DNA from: Platanthera guangdongensis
Lineage: Eukaryota; Streptophyta; Magnoliopsida; Asparagales; Orchidaceae
DNA: 64,000 nucleotides
Assembly (NCBI GenBank): GCA_039583875.1
Contig: CM077162.1
Coordinates: forward strand, 57,315,675 to 57,379,674
Direction of reading: 5' to 3'
The notes beneath the pieces were generated by a model, which was given only the letters and a program-made list of their open reading frames with translations, made no database searches and was not told the origin of the DNA. A program made the translations under genes and the position numbers. Below are positions 1 to 11,218 of this stretch, piece by piece; the stretch's first letter is position 1; each line of letters opens with the position of its first letter.

Positions 1-2
1 AA

Positions 3-1175
3 GAGGAAGTCTATGTCAGACAACCTCCAGGTTTTATCTCTCCAACTCTTCCTGATTATGTTTTTAGACTGAACAAAGCATTATATGGTCTCAAGCAAGC
101 TCCTAGAGCATGGTATGAGACCCTAGCATGCTTTCTCTTGGAAAATGGTTTTATAAGGGGTAGAGTAGACCAAACTCTTTTTATTAGAACCCATAAGTCT
201 CATACCCTACTAGTACAAATTTATGTAGACGATATCATTTTTGGTTCTACTGACTCAAAATTGTGCAGAAGGTTTTCTAACCTGATGCATTCTAAATTTG
301 AGATGAGTAGCATGGGTGAGCTATCCTTCTTCCTAGGATTGCAAGTTAAGCAACATGCTAAAGGCATCTTTATTTCTCAAACCAAATATGCTAATGAACT
401 GGTTAAGAAATTTGGTATGTCTGAGGCATCTTGTATGAAAACACCCATGCCTACCAATGCTGTATTGGATGCTGATGAACATGGGAAACCTGTTGATCAG
501 ACAACATATAGAGCATTGATTGGCTCTTTACTGTATCTTACAGCTAGTAGACCAGATATCATGTTTGCTACATGTATATGTGCTAGGTTCCAAGTAAGCC
601 CTAGAGAGTCACATCTAACATTAGTAAAGAGGATTCTCAGGTATGTTAAAAGTTGTCCAAATCTAGGCCTCTGGTATCCAAAAGATTCAGCATTTGAGTT
701 AACTGGATTCTCTGATGCTGATTATGCTGGATGCAGAATTGACAGGAAAAGCACCAGTGGAACTTGTCAGTTCCTTGGTGATAGACTTGTCTCTTGGTTT
801 TGTAAGAAACAAACATCTGTGTCAACCTCAACTGCTGAAGCTGAATATATGGCTGTAGGCAGTTGTTGTTCACAAATTTTGTGGATCCAAAACCAACTCC
901 TAGACTATGGATACAACTTAGAGAAGTCTAAAATCTTTTGTGATAACACAAGTGCTATTTCCATAGCTCAAAATCCAGTCCTCCATAGTAGGACAAAACA
1001 CATAGAGATTAGGCATCACTTCTTAAGGGATAATGTTGAAAAGAACAAAATTGAATTACAATATATCCCAACTGATTTACAAAGGGGAGATATTTTCACC
1101 AAGCCTTTGGATGAAAAGAAACACACCTTCTTCCTAAATCAGTTAGGAATGTTAGATGGAGGAAGCCTTAAATAA
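3..1175 (+). CDS. Copia-1 pol, C-terminal part: reverse transcriptase (end) and RNase H, 5' end outside window
   Basis: This is the tail of a Ty1-copia polyprotein that copies retrotransposon RNA into cDNA inside virus-like particles. The frame is open from base 3 to the TAA at 1173-1175, about 390 residues with no stop, so the true start lies left of the window. Visible motifs, in order, are [26 protein letters not shown], the RT active-site strand [10 protein letters not shown], then the RNase H core with [31 protein letters not shown] and the tail RTKHIEIRHHFLRD and DIFTKPLD. This order and the family SIRE/Maximus are established knowledge. It is the only long pol segment here without a break. 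It is followed by the promoter-like spacer and ORF3 on the same strand. Whether the whole element is intact cannot be judged. Confidence 0.93.
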   Translation, partial: EEVYVRQPPGFISPTLPDYVFRLNKALYGLKQAPRAWYETLACFLLENGFIRGRVDQTLFIRTHKSHTLLVQIYVDDIIFGSTDSKLCRRFSNLMHSKFEMSSMGELSFFLGLQVKQHAKGIFISQTKYANELVKKFGMSEASCMKTPMPTNAVLDADEHGKPVDQTTYRALIGSLLYLTASRPDIMFATCICARFQVSPRESHLTLVKRILRYVKSCPNLGLWYPKDSAFELTGFSDADYAGCRIDRKSTSGTCQFLGDRLVSWFCKKQTSVSTSTAEAEYMAVGSCCSQILWIQNQLLDYGYNLEKSKIFCDNTSAISIAQNPVLHSRTKHIEIRHHFLRDNVEKNKIELQYIPTDLQRGDIFTKPLDEKKHTFFLNQLGMLDGGSLK

Positions 1176-1671
1176 TATCCAAGCTTTTGAAAGCTTAAAA
1201 ATTGACCAAGACTAGGCAAACATTCTGATTTTCCTTGGTGTCTAGAATCTTTCTGATCTCTGAACTGCGCTCGACGATTTCCACTAAGATCGTCGAACGG
1301 AGATCGACGATTTCCAAAAATCGTCGAACTGAGTTCAGCGCCTCTCAGATAGTATGAACTATCTCTTACGGTCAACGATCGTCGAACGGCGCTCGACGAT
1401 CTTGTTCTCTGCACGATCGTCGAACGGAGCTCGACGCTCTCCAATATCGTCAAACGGAGATCGACGATGTTGAAAACCTTTCAGATTCCTTTAGAAGCCT
1501 CGATCGTCAAACTGAGTTCAACGATCTTTCCAATTCTGCGTCGAACCCTAATATAAAACTCATTTTTCGCCGTCGTTCTCTCTTGCGCTTTCGATTTCTC
1601 TGCAAGGATTTTCTTTCCCTCCAAACAGTTCTACGCTTGGTCATTTTGTTTGTTGAATTTTTGCAGGTACA
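1176..1671 (+). promoter_or_regulatory. Copia-1 internal promoter-like spacer between pol and ORF3
   Basis: The 496-bp spacer holds about six copies of an imperfect inverted repeat of the form ATCGTCGA-(6 to 8 bp)-TCGACGAT, starting near 1290, 1321, 1379, 1417, 1447 and 1504. It then has a TATA box (TATAAAA, 1552-1558), a pyrimidine-rich leader, a 3' splice-site-like TTTTTGCAG ending at 1666, and the ORF3 ATG at 1672. The same word fills the LTR of this family at 4995-5290. Seen: repeats, TATA box, spacing of about 115 bp from TATA to ATG. Inferred: a separate promoter for ORF3. Here the word spacing is about 30, 38 and 58 bp, not the 21-22 bp of the LTR. Confidence 0.6.
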
Positions 1672-4641
1672 ATGGCTGTGTCCGTTGCAGTTCTAGCCGC
1701 AATGAAGTTCGATGCTGGATTCGACATTGATATGGAATCTTTCAACACCACTGATCAAATCTTCCAAGATATACTGGATTTATTCAAGGATCAGAATCTG
1801 TCTGCCCTCATGACCACTAGAATCAAGCTTGCTTCAGATGAGATAAAGGAGTGGGTCTATACTGCTCATAATCAAGACAACTCCACAATAGTTGGGTCCA
1901 TTGCTGGAACTCAGGTACCTCTGACCCCCACCATTTTAACAGAGGTTTTTGGACTAAGAAATGGAGATGATACTGCTGAGTTATCTGGAGAGGAGTTTTC
2001 TGACATGCTTGCCAGGATGGGTCATCCAGAGGGAAACCCTAGCAAGTTATTCAAGAGGAACCTGTCTGTTAAATACAGGTTCCTAGCAGATGTGGTAGGG
2101 AAAGTGCTGATGGCAAAGCACTCTGCACATGATACCATATCCAGATAGCAGCTCTGCCTCATGGGAGCTCTGGTGGATAAGAGAAGTTTGAACTGGGGAG
2201 AGGTCTTCTTTGACCTCATCAAGAAGAAAATCAACAAAGGTTTTGTTAACTTTGGAAGGATTCTTGGAGTCTTCCTGCAAAACAGGTGCCCTGCCTTGCT
2301 GGTCTCCTCTGGAGTGCACATAAATGCCTCCAAGAGACTCACCTGTGCCCTCTTTGGCAAGTGGGATAGGCAAATCAGCAAGCCTGGCAGGCCCTCCTCA
2401 AGTGCTCCTTCAGGCACCAGGACTCATAGAGTCACTCCCCGACAGGCCTCTGCTCCTGCAGCTGACCTGGCTGTTGCTGTTGCTGCCTCCTCTCCTCCTC
2501 CACTTCCAACCCTACCTCTTCCATCCACCATTCCAGCTCCATCCACCATTACCATCTCTAGCCCATCTCCAACAACAATTCCATCTCCAGAACCCATTCT
2601 GCCTCCATCAGTAGACCACTTCCACCCTCTGTTCTCATACCCTCCACCAGATGTCACCTCTTCTCCATCCATTCCATCCTTCACCCTCCTGGATGACTCC
2701 TATATGGATGATTCCCCATCCTCTCCTCCAGAATTACCCTCCACCTCAACTTCATTCCAAGATCTCCTCCACCATATCATTGACCAAACCACTTTCACCC
2801 CATCCATATCCATCCCCTTGTCCTCCATTTCCACCATCCCAACACCTGAGCCATCCATTCCACTCTCCAGCCCTCCACTTCCAGCATCCTCAGCTATCCC
2901 CATTCCATCTACCTCTGCTCCTATTATTGAGCCAGTAGACCTCTCAGCCCTAGCTGACAAGTTGTATGAGCTAATTGCCCCCATGCTCTCCCTACTCTTG
3001 GAGACCTCATTGGCACCTCTACACTTGTCAGTGGCAGCCCTCTCTGCCAGGCTTTCTTCCCTCCTTCCTCAGGCAGCACCACCAGCAGTTTGCCTTGATA
3101 TAGATGTATCTGCATCTAGGCAGGGGGAGATGCCCTATGAAGCAAGCCTTCATGCTGTTGCTGCTGCCGTTTCTGCTCCTGCTGCTGATGATACTGCTGC
3201 TGCTGCTGATGTTTCTGTGCCTGCTGCCCCTTCTGCTACTGTTGCTAAGCCTCCAGAATGTCAGGCTCCTACTGCAGTTCTTGCAATAGACCTAAGGTCT
3301 TTGCTTTCTGCCTTTGATCCTGCCTTCTTCAGCTGTTTGCCAGAGAGAAATGCTGTCCAGCCCACAGAAGATTTGTCCAAGGCACTGTTGCCTGTCTCTT
3401 GCTGTGACCCCAGCATTATCTCCTCTTTTGTATATTAAGTGATTGCTGATGCTGAAGAAAGGATTGTTGTTGTTGCTGCTGATTCTGATGAGCCAATATC
3501 CAAGGATCTTCTGATGTCAGAGGCCACTGTTTTTGAGCCTGCTGCAGTTTTTGATGTTGTTTCTGCTGTTAGTGAAATTTCTGCTGATGATAGTGAGACA
3601 GTTGCTGCTGTTGTCACCAGTCCAGTATCTGCTGCTGTTGTTGTTCCTGCTTCACCTCCTGTATCTGCTGCTGTTCAGCTAAAGAAAGATTTGATGAAGA
3701 GAATTGATGCTCTATATGATGCCCAGAGTTCTGAATCTGATGAGTTCAAGACAGACTCTGATGACTCTTCTGCCACTATTGCAAGGAAAAGGAAAGCTAG
3801 GAGCAAGGCTATGAAAAGGGTCCCTCCTGCAAAAGTCAAGGATGATAATGATATTCCTTATTACATTCTGCATAACTGCCCCATCACAGAACATTGGATG
3901 CAATATTCTAAAAATCAGCTCAAGGCCATGAAGAAGAAGAGAAAGTATGAAAAGGGCTCCTCCCAGTTCCAGCACCCTCATCCTCCTCCACCACCTCCTC
4001 CTGATGCAGGTGCAGGTGGCAGCTCTGCAAGTCAAGCCCCAGCTAGAAACCAGGCTCCCTATCAACCCCATGCCAGATCCTACCAAAGGGAAAGCCAGTC
4101 TAGGGGTTCTTATTCTAGGAGAGGAGGATACAGGGGTAATCAAAGAGATTTTCAGGTTTATTCCAAAGGGTACTCCAGGCAGCACCCATATTCTAGGGGA
4201 GGACATAGTCCTGCTGATACTACTTCTGGTCCCTTCCCCTACAAGCTAAAAGAGACAGTGTCTGCCAGGCCTCCTCAAGATAATTCTTCCAACAGGTATG
4301 AGCCACCTGTACCATTTGAGGACCCTGAAAAGAATCCATCTGCTTGGACTGCTAGGATGAAGGAAATGGCTGCACTAGATCAGATCAAGAAGGCCAAAGA
4401 GCAAGGTTTAGACACTTCAAATATTTCTACAATGTCAGAGCAAAGACAAAAGGAACTAGACAAATATGCTTCCAGCAAATTCTTTGATGCTGAGAGATAT
4501 ATGGAGTTGCATCCTGCTGCTGTGGTCCCCAGATCTTCAAAGCAAACTTATTTGGGTGCAGCAGATGACACCAGGTCCAACAAGGAAGCTCTAAATCCAA
4601 ACAGAGAAATCAAACTTGTCAAAGGCAAAGAGAAGAAGTGA
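1672..4641 (+). pseudogene. Copia-1 ORF3 (extra ORF downstream of pol), two in-frame stops
   Basis: One reading frame of 989 codons runs from ATG 1672 to TGA 4639-4641. It is broken only by TAG at 2146-2148 and TAA at 3436-3438. The first ~230 residues form a globular domain with KSTITGSIAG-like turn TIVGSIAGTQVPLTPTIL, FGLRNGD and LADVVGKVLMAKHSAHD; it resembles the Pfam 'putative plant transposon protein' group (Transposase_32), a call I hold only moderately. Next come a long Pro/Ser/Ala-rich linker, an acidic stretch, a basic segment (ARKRKARSKAMKR), the motif IPYYILHNCP, an Arg/Gly-rich region (GGYRGN) and a conserved tail around FEDPEKNPS and ELHPAAVVPRSS. No signal peptide or membrane span is obvious, so it does not look like the envelope-like ORF described for SIRE1. 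Function unknown; homologues occur in Copia-3, -4 and -7. Confidence 0.75.
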
Positions 4642-4823
4642 CAGTGTAAGGTGACAATTTTTGTGAATTCTGACTGCTATCTGGATGACATATATACATA
4701 TATATATCTCTGTGATGTTTCTGCAATGTCTAGATGTTATTTTTATGCTTCTCTGATTGTATGTTGTTATTTGAATTTTTCCAAAGTCTGTAAATAGTCA
4801 TCCTAACCCAAATAGGGGGAGAT
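4642..4823 (+). other. Copia-1 3' untranslated stretch and polypurine tract
   Basis: A short AT-rich stretch with TATATACATATA-type runs is followed by the polypurine tract AATAGGGGGAGAT (4811-4823) directly before the LTR start. The tract primes plus-strand synthesis in LTR elements. The same AAATAGGGGGAGAT appears before the LTRs of Copia-3 (8298-8312, minus) and Copia-4 (29061-29075, minus), which ties the families together. Confidence 0.8.
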
Positions 4824-5660
4824 TGTTGGAACACCCTATTACTAATTTGGTTCAGGATCACTATGTCTCTAGGAACCTTTACTTGACCTTCTGTATAGCT
4901 TAATAGGTCAATTAGAATTGAGTCTAAGGGTTAGAAGTCTAGGATTGGAAGCTGCCCTGGAGACCAAGTTTTTGTGTCTGGAGACTAAGTCTGATCGTCG
5001 AGCTCAGCACGACGATTCGTCGAACTCCGATCGACGATCGTCTAGCTCAACTCCGACGGATCGTCGAGCTCCACTCGACGATCGCTGAGCTCAACTTCAT
5101 AATATCGTCGAACTCAGTTCGACGATCGGTGATCTCAGGTCGACGATTTTGACTCTGCTTTGGATCTTTATCTCTGAGCTCAGTTCGACGATCTTTGAGC
5201 TTAGATCGACGATTATTTTTGCTGCTTGAGTTTTCCAGTTCGCTGAGCTCAGCTCAACAATAGCAGAGCTCAGTTCGACGATTTCAGATAACTTCCAGAA
5301 TTCAAATTCAAATCAGTCAGGAGTTATTCTGCAATTAATTCAGAGATTTGCTAGCCGTTTTCATTCAATTCTGGACCAAGTTTCAAGGGATTTTTCAAGG
5401 AATAATTCTGTGGACTTTCCTCCAGAAGAGTTTTTGCAATTAAGGATGCAATCAATGCAGACCAACGGCTATCCTTGACAGAGAATGACATTCTATTCTG
5501 GAACAGAGAATAAAAGACAGAATGGTTTTTGAATCAAAGTGAAGAACAAGACAGATACACACAATACAGATTACAGAAAAATAGTCAAAAATCTTCTGTC
5601 AAAAAGAATTCTGAAGAACACTCATCAAAGAGATCAAGCTTTCAAAAATCTTCAGATCTC
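4824..5660 (+). repeat. Copia-1 3' LTR, 5' part only (truncated)
   Basis: It starts TGTTGGAACACCC right after the polypurine tract and matches, inverted, the LTR at 6388-8019 and the LTR at 40627-42122. A word array (ATCGTCGA type) has starts near 4995, 5017, 5038, 5061, 5082, 5105, 5126, 5171, 5192, 5240, 5261 and 5282, which is 21-23 bp apart with two gaps of 45-48 bp. The match stops near 5660, about 837 bp into a ~1.5-1.6 kb LTR, where sequence switches to antisense gag. The U5 end, with its hairpin and primer site, is missing. Confidence 0.85.
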
Positions 5661-6256
5661 TTCAGCTCTTTCATGATCTCATTCAAACTTCTGGCATCCT
5701 TGATTGGCCAGATTCTTGAATCCCAAGTGCTTGGGAAGCACATTAGGATTTTGTCATTAAGTTCAGTCAGTGAGATCTCCTTATCCAGAGTCTTCAGTTC
5801 ATTTACTATCAAACTGAGTCTATTGTACATATCTCCAACTGACTCAGCTTCTCCCTTCTTGAAATTCTCATATTGAGATATGAGGTGGGATCTCCTGTCC
5901 TTTCTTTCATCAGCTGATCCTGAGACTATTTCAGTGAGCTTATCCCAGATTTCCTTTGCTGAATTGCATTCAGCCACCTTTTGGAAGATGTCATCAGACA
6001 TAGTTTGGGCTAAGATGTTCATAGCCTTTGCATCTGCAACCTTCCACTTCTTGATAGCAGCATCTGTTCCTGATGGAGGTGGAACAACATTTGTACTTGT
6101 GTTCTCTGGAGGTCTTGGACAAACTGTCAAAACAGAATTAAAAATGTCCTCGTCAATAGAATTCATGTATAGTCTAATCCTTGCTTTCCAAAGTACAAAC
6201 TTAGACAGATTGCACACTGGAGGTCTGGTGCTAGCATAATCTTTATTTTGGGCCAT
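5660..6256 (-). pseudogene. Copia-2 gag, N-terminal fragment
   Basis: Gag forms the virus-like particle. The ATG at 6256 opens a frame beginning MAQNKDYASTRPP, followed by NLSKFVLWKARIRLYMNSI, MSDDIFQKVAECNSAKEIWDKL and NRLSLIVNELKTLDKEISL. This is the gag_polypeptide/UBN2 domain of copia elements, closely matching the gag of Copia-5. It is cut after about 195 residues, where sequence switches near 5660 to the inverted LTR of Copia-1; the last residues of the open frame are chimeric. No zinc knuckle remains. The leader to the LTR is 6257-6375. Confidence 0.88.
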
Positions 6257-6375
6257 GATTGGTGAAAACTAAATCGAATAATAAAATAAAAAGAAAACAG
6301 ATCTAACTAGGGATATTTGGGTTCAGGTGTTAGCCTGTGCAACCACTGAGATATGATATATTTAACCAACCTCGC

Positions 6376-6387
6376 TCTGATACCAAT
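6376..6387 (-). other. Copia-2 primer-binding site
   Basis: On the minus strand this reads ATTGGTATCAGA, followed by GCGAGG, directly after the LTR end TTTCA. It fits the 3' end of initiator tRNA-Met, the usual primer in plant copia elements. It fixes the LTR boundary at 6388. Confidence 0.85.
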
Positions 6388-8019
6388 TGAAAGTGTGAGC
6401 TAGATCTGATATACTCTAGAGGGGGGGGGGGGGGTGGGGGGGGTGGGGTGAATAGAGTATGTTGCTTAAAAACTTTTTACAACAGTTGTTGTAATCTGAG
6501 TGAACAGGGAAACAAATATTAAATCTAATCACAGAACCTATCTAATCACAAACTATAAAAGAAACTAATCACAGATACTAACTAATCATAGATCAATCAC
6601 AGCCAGAAACAAAAATAAAGACAAGCAAGCCAGAAGACACAATGAGCTATAGTGGTTCCCCTAAACTTGCGTACATCCACTCTTCTACCACCCTAGGTAG
6701 GAATCCACTGCATGATGAGTTGATCAGGTATCCTGGGCACCAATGAGCTTTTGATAAGGTGCTCAAAAACCAAACCAGATTTTTTGATCAGGTGTCTTGC
6801 CACCAATGAGCTTTTGATAAGGTGCTCAAAAACCAAACACAAACTTTTGAAGGGAGTTTGAAAAACCCTTTACAGAGATGGGGATGAGAGAGTTATGGAA
6901 GTCTTCTCTTTCTCAGAGCAGCTGAGAAGACTATGTGGATTTTGATGATGTCAAAGCTCCCCCTGAGTTCTTGAGATGTTCAGGAAATAAAGCTTTGCTG
7001 TAGGGTGATAGGCCTTCAGAAAGTTGATCTCCAGCAATTGATGATTTCAGCAATAGCTGAAATGTTAGGTGTCTGGAGTCTTGAATGATGTTGGCCTTGA
7101 ACACTTGAATCACAAGAGATCTAAAGATTTCAGTTGGTTGATCTCCTTGGTTGTGTGTTCTTGTATGAATTCTTTTAGACAGAGAATGTCTACAACTCTT
7201 TCTCTTTTTCTCTTGTGAACAGTTGGTGTTGAGAAAGATGTTGTTCCAGAGAAAAAATTGTTCTTGTTCTTCTTGTTCTGCTTATCTGTGTTGTAAAAGA
7301 TTCAAAAATCTTGTATATTATTCCCTGGTTCTGAATAGAAAAAGAACCTCTGTCAAGAATAGCCGTTGGCCTGTCATTAATTGACTTCCTTAATTGCAAT
7401 TATCTTCTGGGGGAAAGTCCAAAGAAACATTCCTTGATAATCCCTTGAAACTTGGTCCAGAATAAATGAAAACGACTACAAAATCTTCTGAATTAATTGC
7501 TGACAATAACTCCTTAACTGTTCTGAATTTGAATCTTGAAAGTCATTGAACTCTTCAGAAAAACGTCGAACTGAGCTCTACTAACATCGAACTGAGCTCA
7601 GCGATTTGGACTTGTACAGCAACAGAGATCGTCAATCTGAGCTCAACTATCATCGAACTGAGCTCAGAGATAGAGAATCAATACTGGAGTCAAGATCGTC
7701 GAACTGAGCTCGAAGATCGTCGAATGGAGTTCGACGATTTGTTGAAGTTGAGCTCAGCGATCGTCGAATGGAGTTAGACGATCCGTCGAAGTGAGCTCAA
7801 CGATCATCGATTGGAGTTCGACGATTCGTCGTACTGAGCTCGATGAAATGACTTAGTCTCCAAACAGAAAAATCTTGGTCTTGAGGGCAGCTTCCAAACC
7901 TAGCTACCAACCCTTAGACTCAATCCTAATTGACCTTTAGATCTATACAATGAGGTCAAAAACAGGTTTCCTAGAGACATAGTGATCCTGACCCAAATTA
8001 GTAATAGGGTGTTCCAACA
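6388..8019 (-). repeat. Copia-2 5' LTR, complete (1632 bp)
   Basis: It runs TGTTGGAACACCC...CACTTTCA on the minus strand. The word array (ATCGTCGA and relatives) lies at about 7564-7830 with starts near 7629, 7650, 7696, 7717, 7739, 7761, 7783, 7804 and 7826: 21-22 bp steps and one 46-bp step. A conserved AGTGG...CCACT hairpin is near 6650-6680. A G-run hairpin, ATACTCTA (6411-6418) paired with TAGAGTAT (6453-6460), lies close to the LTR 3' end. On its right the LTR ends cleanly inside the 3' LTR of Copia-3 (junction 8019/8020), so Copia-2 landed there. The candidate duplicated site GAATA at 8020-8024 has no visible partner. Confidence 0.9.
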
Positions 8020-8312
8020 GAATATTTCCCTAAGGTCGTCGAGCTGAGAACGACTATCGTCGACCTGAGTTTGACGAACGTCGAACTTATTTTACTTAGT
8101 TTCTTGAGAAATCTCTGAATCTCTATAAAAACTCTAAGTCTTGAGTCTCTAGCAGTCTGATGATGACTTGTCCATGTGATGTTGTTACTGATGACTTGGC
8201 CTAGACTCTAGGACACAACTATGACCCTGGCTATACATGTTGGGTCACATCATCCTAGCTTCGTGAACCTAGCCCAAATCAAATAAGGGATCTAACAATC
8301 TCCCCCTATTTG
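8020..8312 (-). repeat. Copia-3 3' LTR, 5' end fragment, plus polypurine tract
   Basis: On the minus strand the polypurine tract CAAATAGGGGGAGAT (8298-8312) is followed by TGTTAGATCCC at 8297. The fragment matches the first ~280 bp of the Copia-6 LTR (49265-49561), including the GGGTCACATCATCC stretch and the start of a TCGTCGA array. The remainder was displaced by Copia-2. The 260 bp between 8313 and the ORF3 end hold nothing else I recognise. Confidence 0.85.
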
Positions 8313-8572
8313 GGTGAGGTCACTAATAGACTCAAAATAAAAACATAAAGTAAACAAAGCAGGAAAAACATATATCTGGCAGAGATAATTAACACATGCA
8401 GCAGATATACTTACACAAGAGCTTTGTTCATACAATATGAAATAGTTTAAGAGAGAAAAATAAAAATAAAATAGTTCAGATTTCATTTCTTCTGCTTCTT
8501 CTCCTGATGCTTTACATCCTTGCCCTTGTCTCATGGCTTGGTAAAGATTATTTCCCTGTTTGGATTTGAAGC

Positions 8573-11218
8573 TTATTCCATAGTCATTGTCATGTCAACA
8601 GCCCCTATAATCTTCAGAGATGTAGCTCTAGGGACCACTGCTTCAGGATATAATTTCATATAATCATCAACATTAAAAATTTTGTTAGCCTTTTCAAACC
8701 TTCTCAGTTCTTCTCTCCTGTATTTGGACATTGTAGTGTATTCAGAAATATCCTTCCCTTCAGCCTTTGCCTTATTAATCATAGAAAGACCTACTAGTTC
8801 CTGGAACCTGGCCATTTTAGCTGTGTTGGCTATTTCTGGATCTTCATAAGGAACAAGAGGAGAGGTTGATCTTCTAGAACTTTCAGATTGTTGATGTTGA
8901 TGCTGTTAATGTTGTTGTTGCTGATGTTGTTATTGCTGATGTTGTTGTTGCTGCTGATGTTGCTGTTGCTGCTGATGTTGTTTTCCTGAAGAGTGTTGCC
9001 TGTGCTGACTGCTACCAGGGGAAGATCTACCATGATGTCTTTGATAAGTTTAAACAGGGGCAGACCTTTGAGAGCTTGAACCACGAGCACCAGATGCAGG
9101 AGGAGGAGGAGGTGGTGGATCTTTTCTATACCTTTGAACTGGTGGAGGAGAGTACCTTCTACTCTTCTTCCTTTCCTTCTGCTGATTCTTAGATAGCCAC
9201 ATCCATGCTGGCATCCCTTTATATGGTGTTATCTTTTGAAGAATGTAATAGGGAGTGTCATTGTTTGGATTAGGCTTAGGAGCAGGAGGAGGAGGAGCTT
9301 TTCTTTTCTTTGATACTTGCTTCCTCTTCTTTGTATCCTCCTCATCTGAGTCCTCATCCTCATCTTCATCATCATCATTTTCAGAACCCTGAGGGTTATC
9401 ATATAAATCATCCAAAGCTTTCAAAACCTTAGCAAAAATAACAGGCTTTTCTGGAGCAGGAGCAGGAGTTTCAACAAGAGTTGAAGGAGAAGTTACAAAA
9501 GAATCAGAACTAACTTTGACAGAGCTTTCAGCTGCTGCCTTATTTTCCTCTTCAATATCAGCCAAGATTAGTTCATCTAGATTTGGCAATGGAGAGTCAT
9601 CCATGACAAAGGTTGGTGCTGAAGGTATTATTGGAGAAAAGGGAATAGCCACTACTTCTGGAAGTGGAGTGACTGCTGGCTGTGTAATAGCAAAACTTTC
9701 CCTAAGTTGCTTAGCAACTTCTGAAGAGATGGGGGAAGTGTATGGTATAATAGCCAAGGATGGCTTAGTAATCTCAGCTAGAAGGTAATTTAAATGTACA
9801 TTATCAAAAATAGTTAACAAATTAGTAATATCTACTGTGGGATTGAGAATGAAATCACCAACAGTAATTATTGTCTCAGAGACTGACGCTTCCAAGTCCA
9901 TGTCAGTATCAATAAAATTAATAAAATCAAGATCAACTATATCAATATACTCTGTACAGTCTGCTGCTACTGTTGCTGCCTCTGCTGCTGGAGCTGCTAC
10001 TGCTGGAACTACTGCAGCTACATCATCAGACATCTCCCCCTGCATGGTTTCAGTAATACCTGAAGCCATGCCCCTGACTGAAGATGGGGCAGTAGTGAGG
10101 GCAGTGATCTGTGCAGATAGGGTAGTAATTGAAGTAGCAAGAGGTGTAATGACCTCTGCTATTAGTGTTTTGAGAAGGGGAGTGAGGATTGCAATGAGAG
10201 AAGTAATTGTGGAGGTGTCCAATGGTGGAGAGGTAGATGGTGTTGCAGAAGGTGTAGAAGTGGGAACTGTGGGAGGGATAGAAAGTGGAGCATCTGGGAT
10301 GTGAACATTTTGAGGGGATGCATGTTGAGGGATGGTAGATGTTGATGGGGATGGATGGGTGACATCTTCCATGTGGGTGATTGGAGGAAGAGGGGAATTG
10401 GGAGGTGATGGTGGTGTTGAATGAATCTCTTCAGTAGGTTGGGGAGTGGCTTTAACAGCCCTGTAGCCTTCAGAAGCTGGGGTGGAAGAGGTAGAAGCCT
10501 TGGTTGGCTTGGTTATTGTCCTCTCTCACCTGCCAAATAAGGTACAAATTAGCCTTTTACTAGCATTGATGAATATGGTTTGGGAGACGAGTGATTCAAC
10601 AGCTTTTTCTTGTAAAAAGATCCCTAGGATCCTTATAAAGCAAACTTCCTTTTTATTATTTTTCTTCTCTATCAGATCAAAAAGAATCTGTGCCCAATCC
10701 ACCGGTTTCTTATTTATGATTGTACACATGACCAGAAACTGGTGTCTGGTGATGTAGTCATGGGCAGTATGTTTCTCAAGCAAAACCTTTCCAACCAAAT
10801 CTGCCAAAAACTAATAAGGGGCAGAGAGGTGTTTCTTCAAAAGTTTATTAGGGTTATCTCCAGTATAACCCATTAGGCCCAGCATCACGTCAGACTCCTC
10901 TATTTCAATCTCTAGTTGCTCTTCTCCATTCCTTAATCCAAAAATTTTAGTTAAAATTGTGGGAGTTAAGGAGACGGGGTTACCCGCAATGGTGCCTGTC
11001 ATCGTATTCTCCTCTGTTGGCGATAGGGTGTAGACCCATTCTCTGATTTCAGTGCTGTGCAGTTTGATTCTTCTTGACATTAAGGTTTTGAGTTCTTGTT
11101 CTTCAAGTAGTTCCAGAATGTAAAGGAATATGAGATCAGAATGCTGAAATGAATCAAAGTCCACATCAAAACCTGTATCGAACTTCATGCCTGGGAGAAT
11201 GCTTGCCTGAATCGCCAT
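8573..11218 (-). pseudogene. Copia-3 ORF3, several in-frame stops
   Basis: One minus-strand frame runs from the ATG at 11218 (MAIQASILPGMKFD) to 8573. It is interrupted by stops near 10808, 10526, 9050 and two in the glutamine-rich part near 8906-8945. I prefer this ATG to upstream alternatives because it aligns with the Copia-1 start and follows a CTTGCAG|GTG acceptor-like site. The order matches Copia-1: N-terminal domain (GTIAGNPVSLTPTIL, FGLRNGE, LVGKVLLEKHTAHD, RILGIFLQ), Pro/Ser/Thr linker, acidic run DDDEDEDEDSDEED, basic KKRKQVSKKRK, motif TPYYILQKITP, a Gln/His repeat, and the tail VPYEDPEIA and KLYPEAVVPRAT. Conservation of order across diverged copies argues for past selection on the protein. 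Function unknown. Confidence 0.75.

Noticed and set aside
2424..3115. Antisense frames across the Pro/Ser-rich part of ORF3
   Set aside because: Low-complexity coding sequence gives open frames in all directions; none resembles a protein family.
1672..4641. ORF3 as an envelope gene
   Set aside because: No signal peptide, membrane span or glycoprotein-like pattern is visible; the protein is Pro/Ser-rich and basic with Arg/Gly or Gln repeats.
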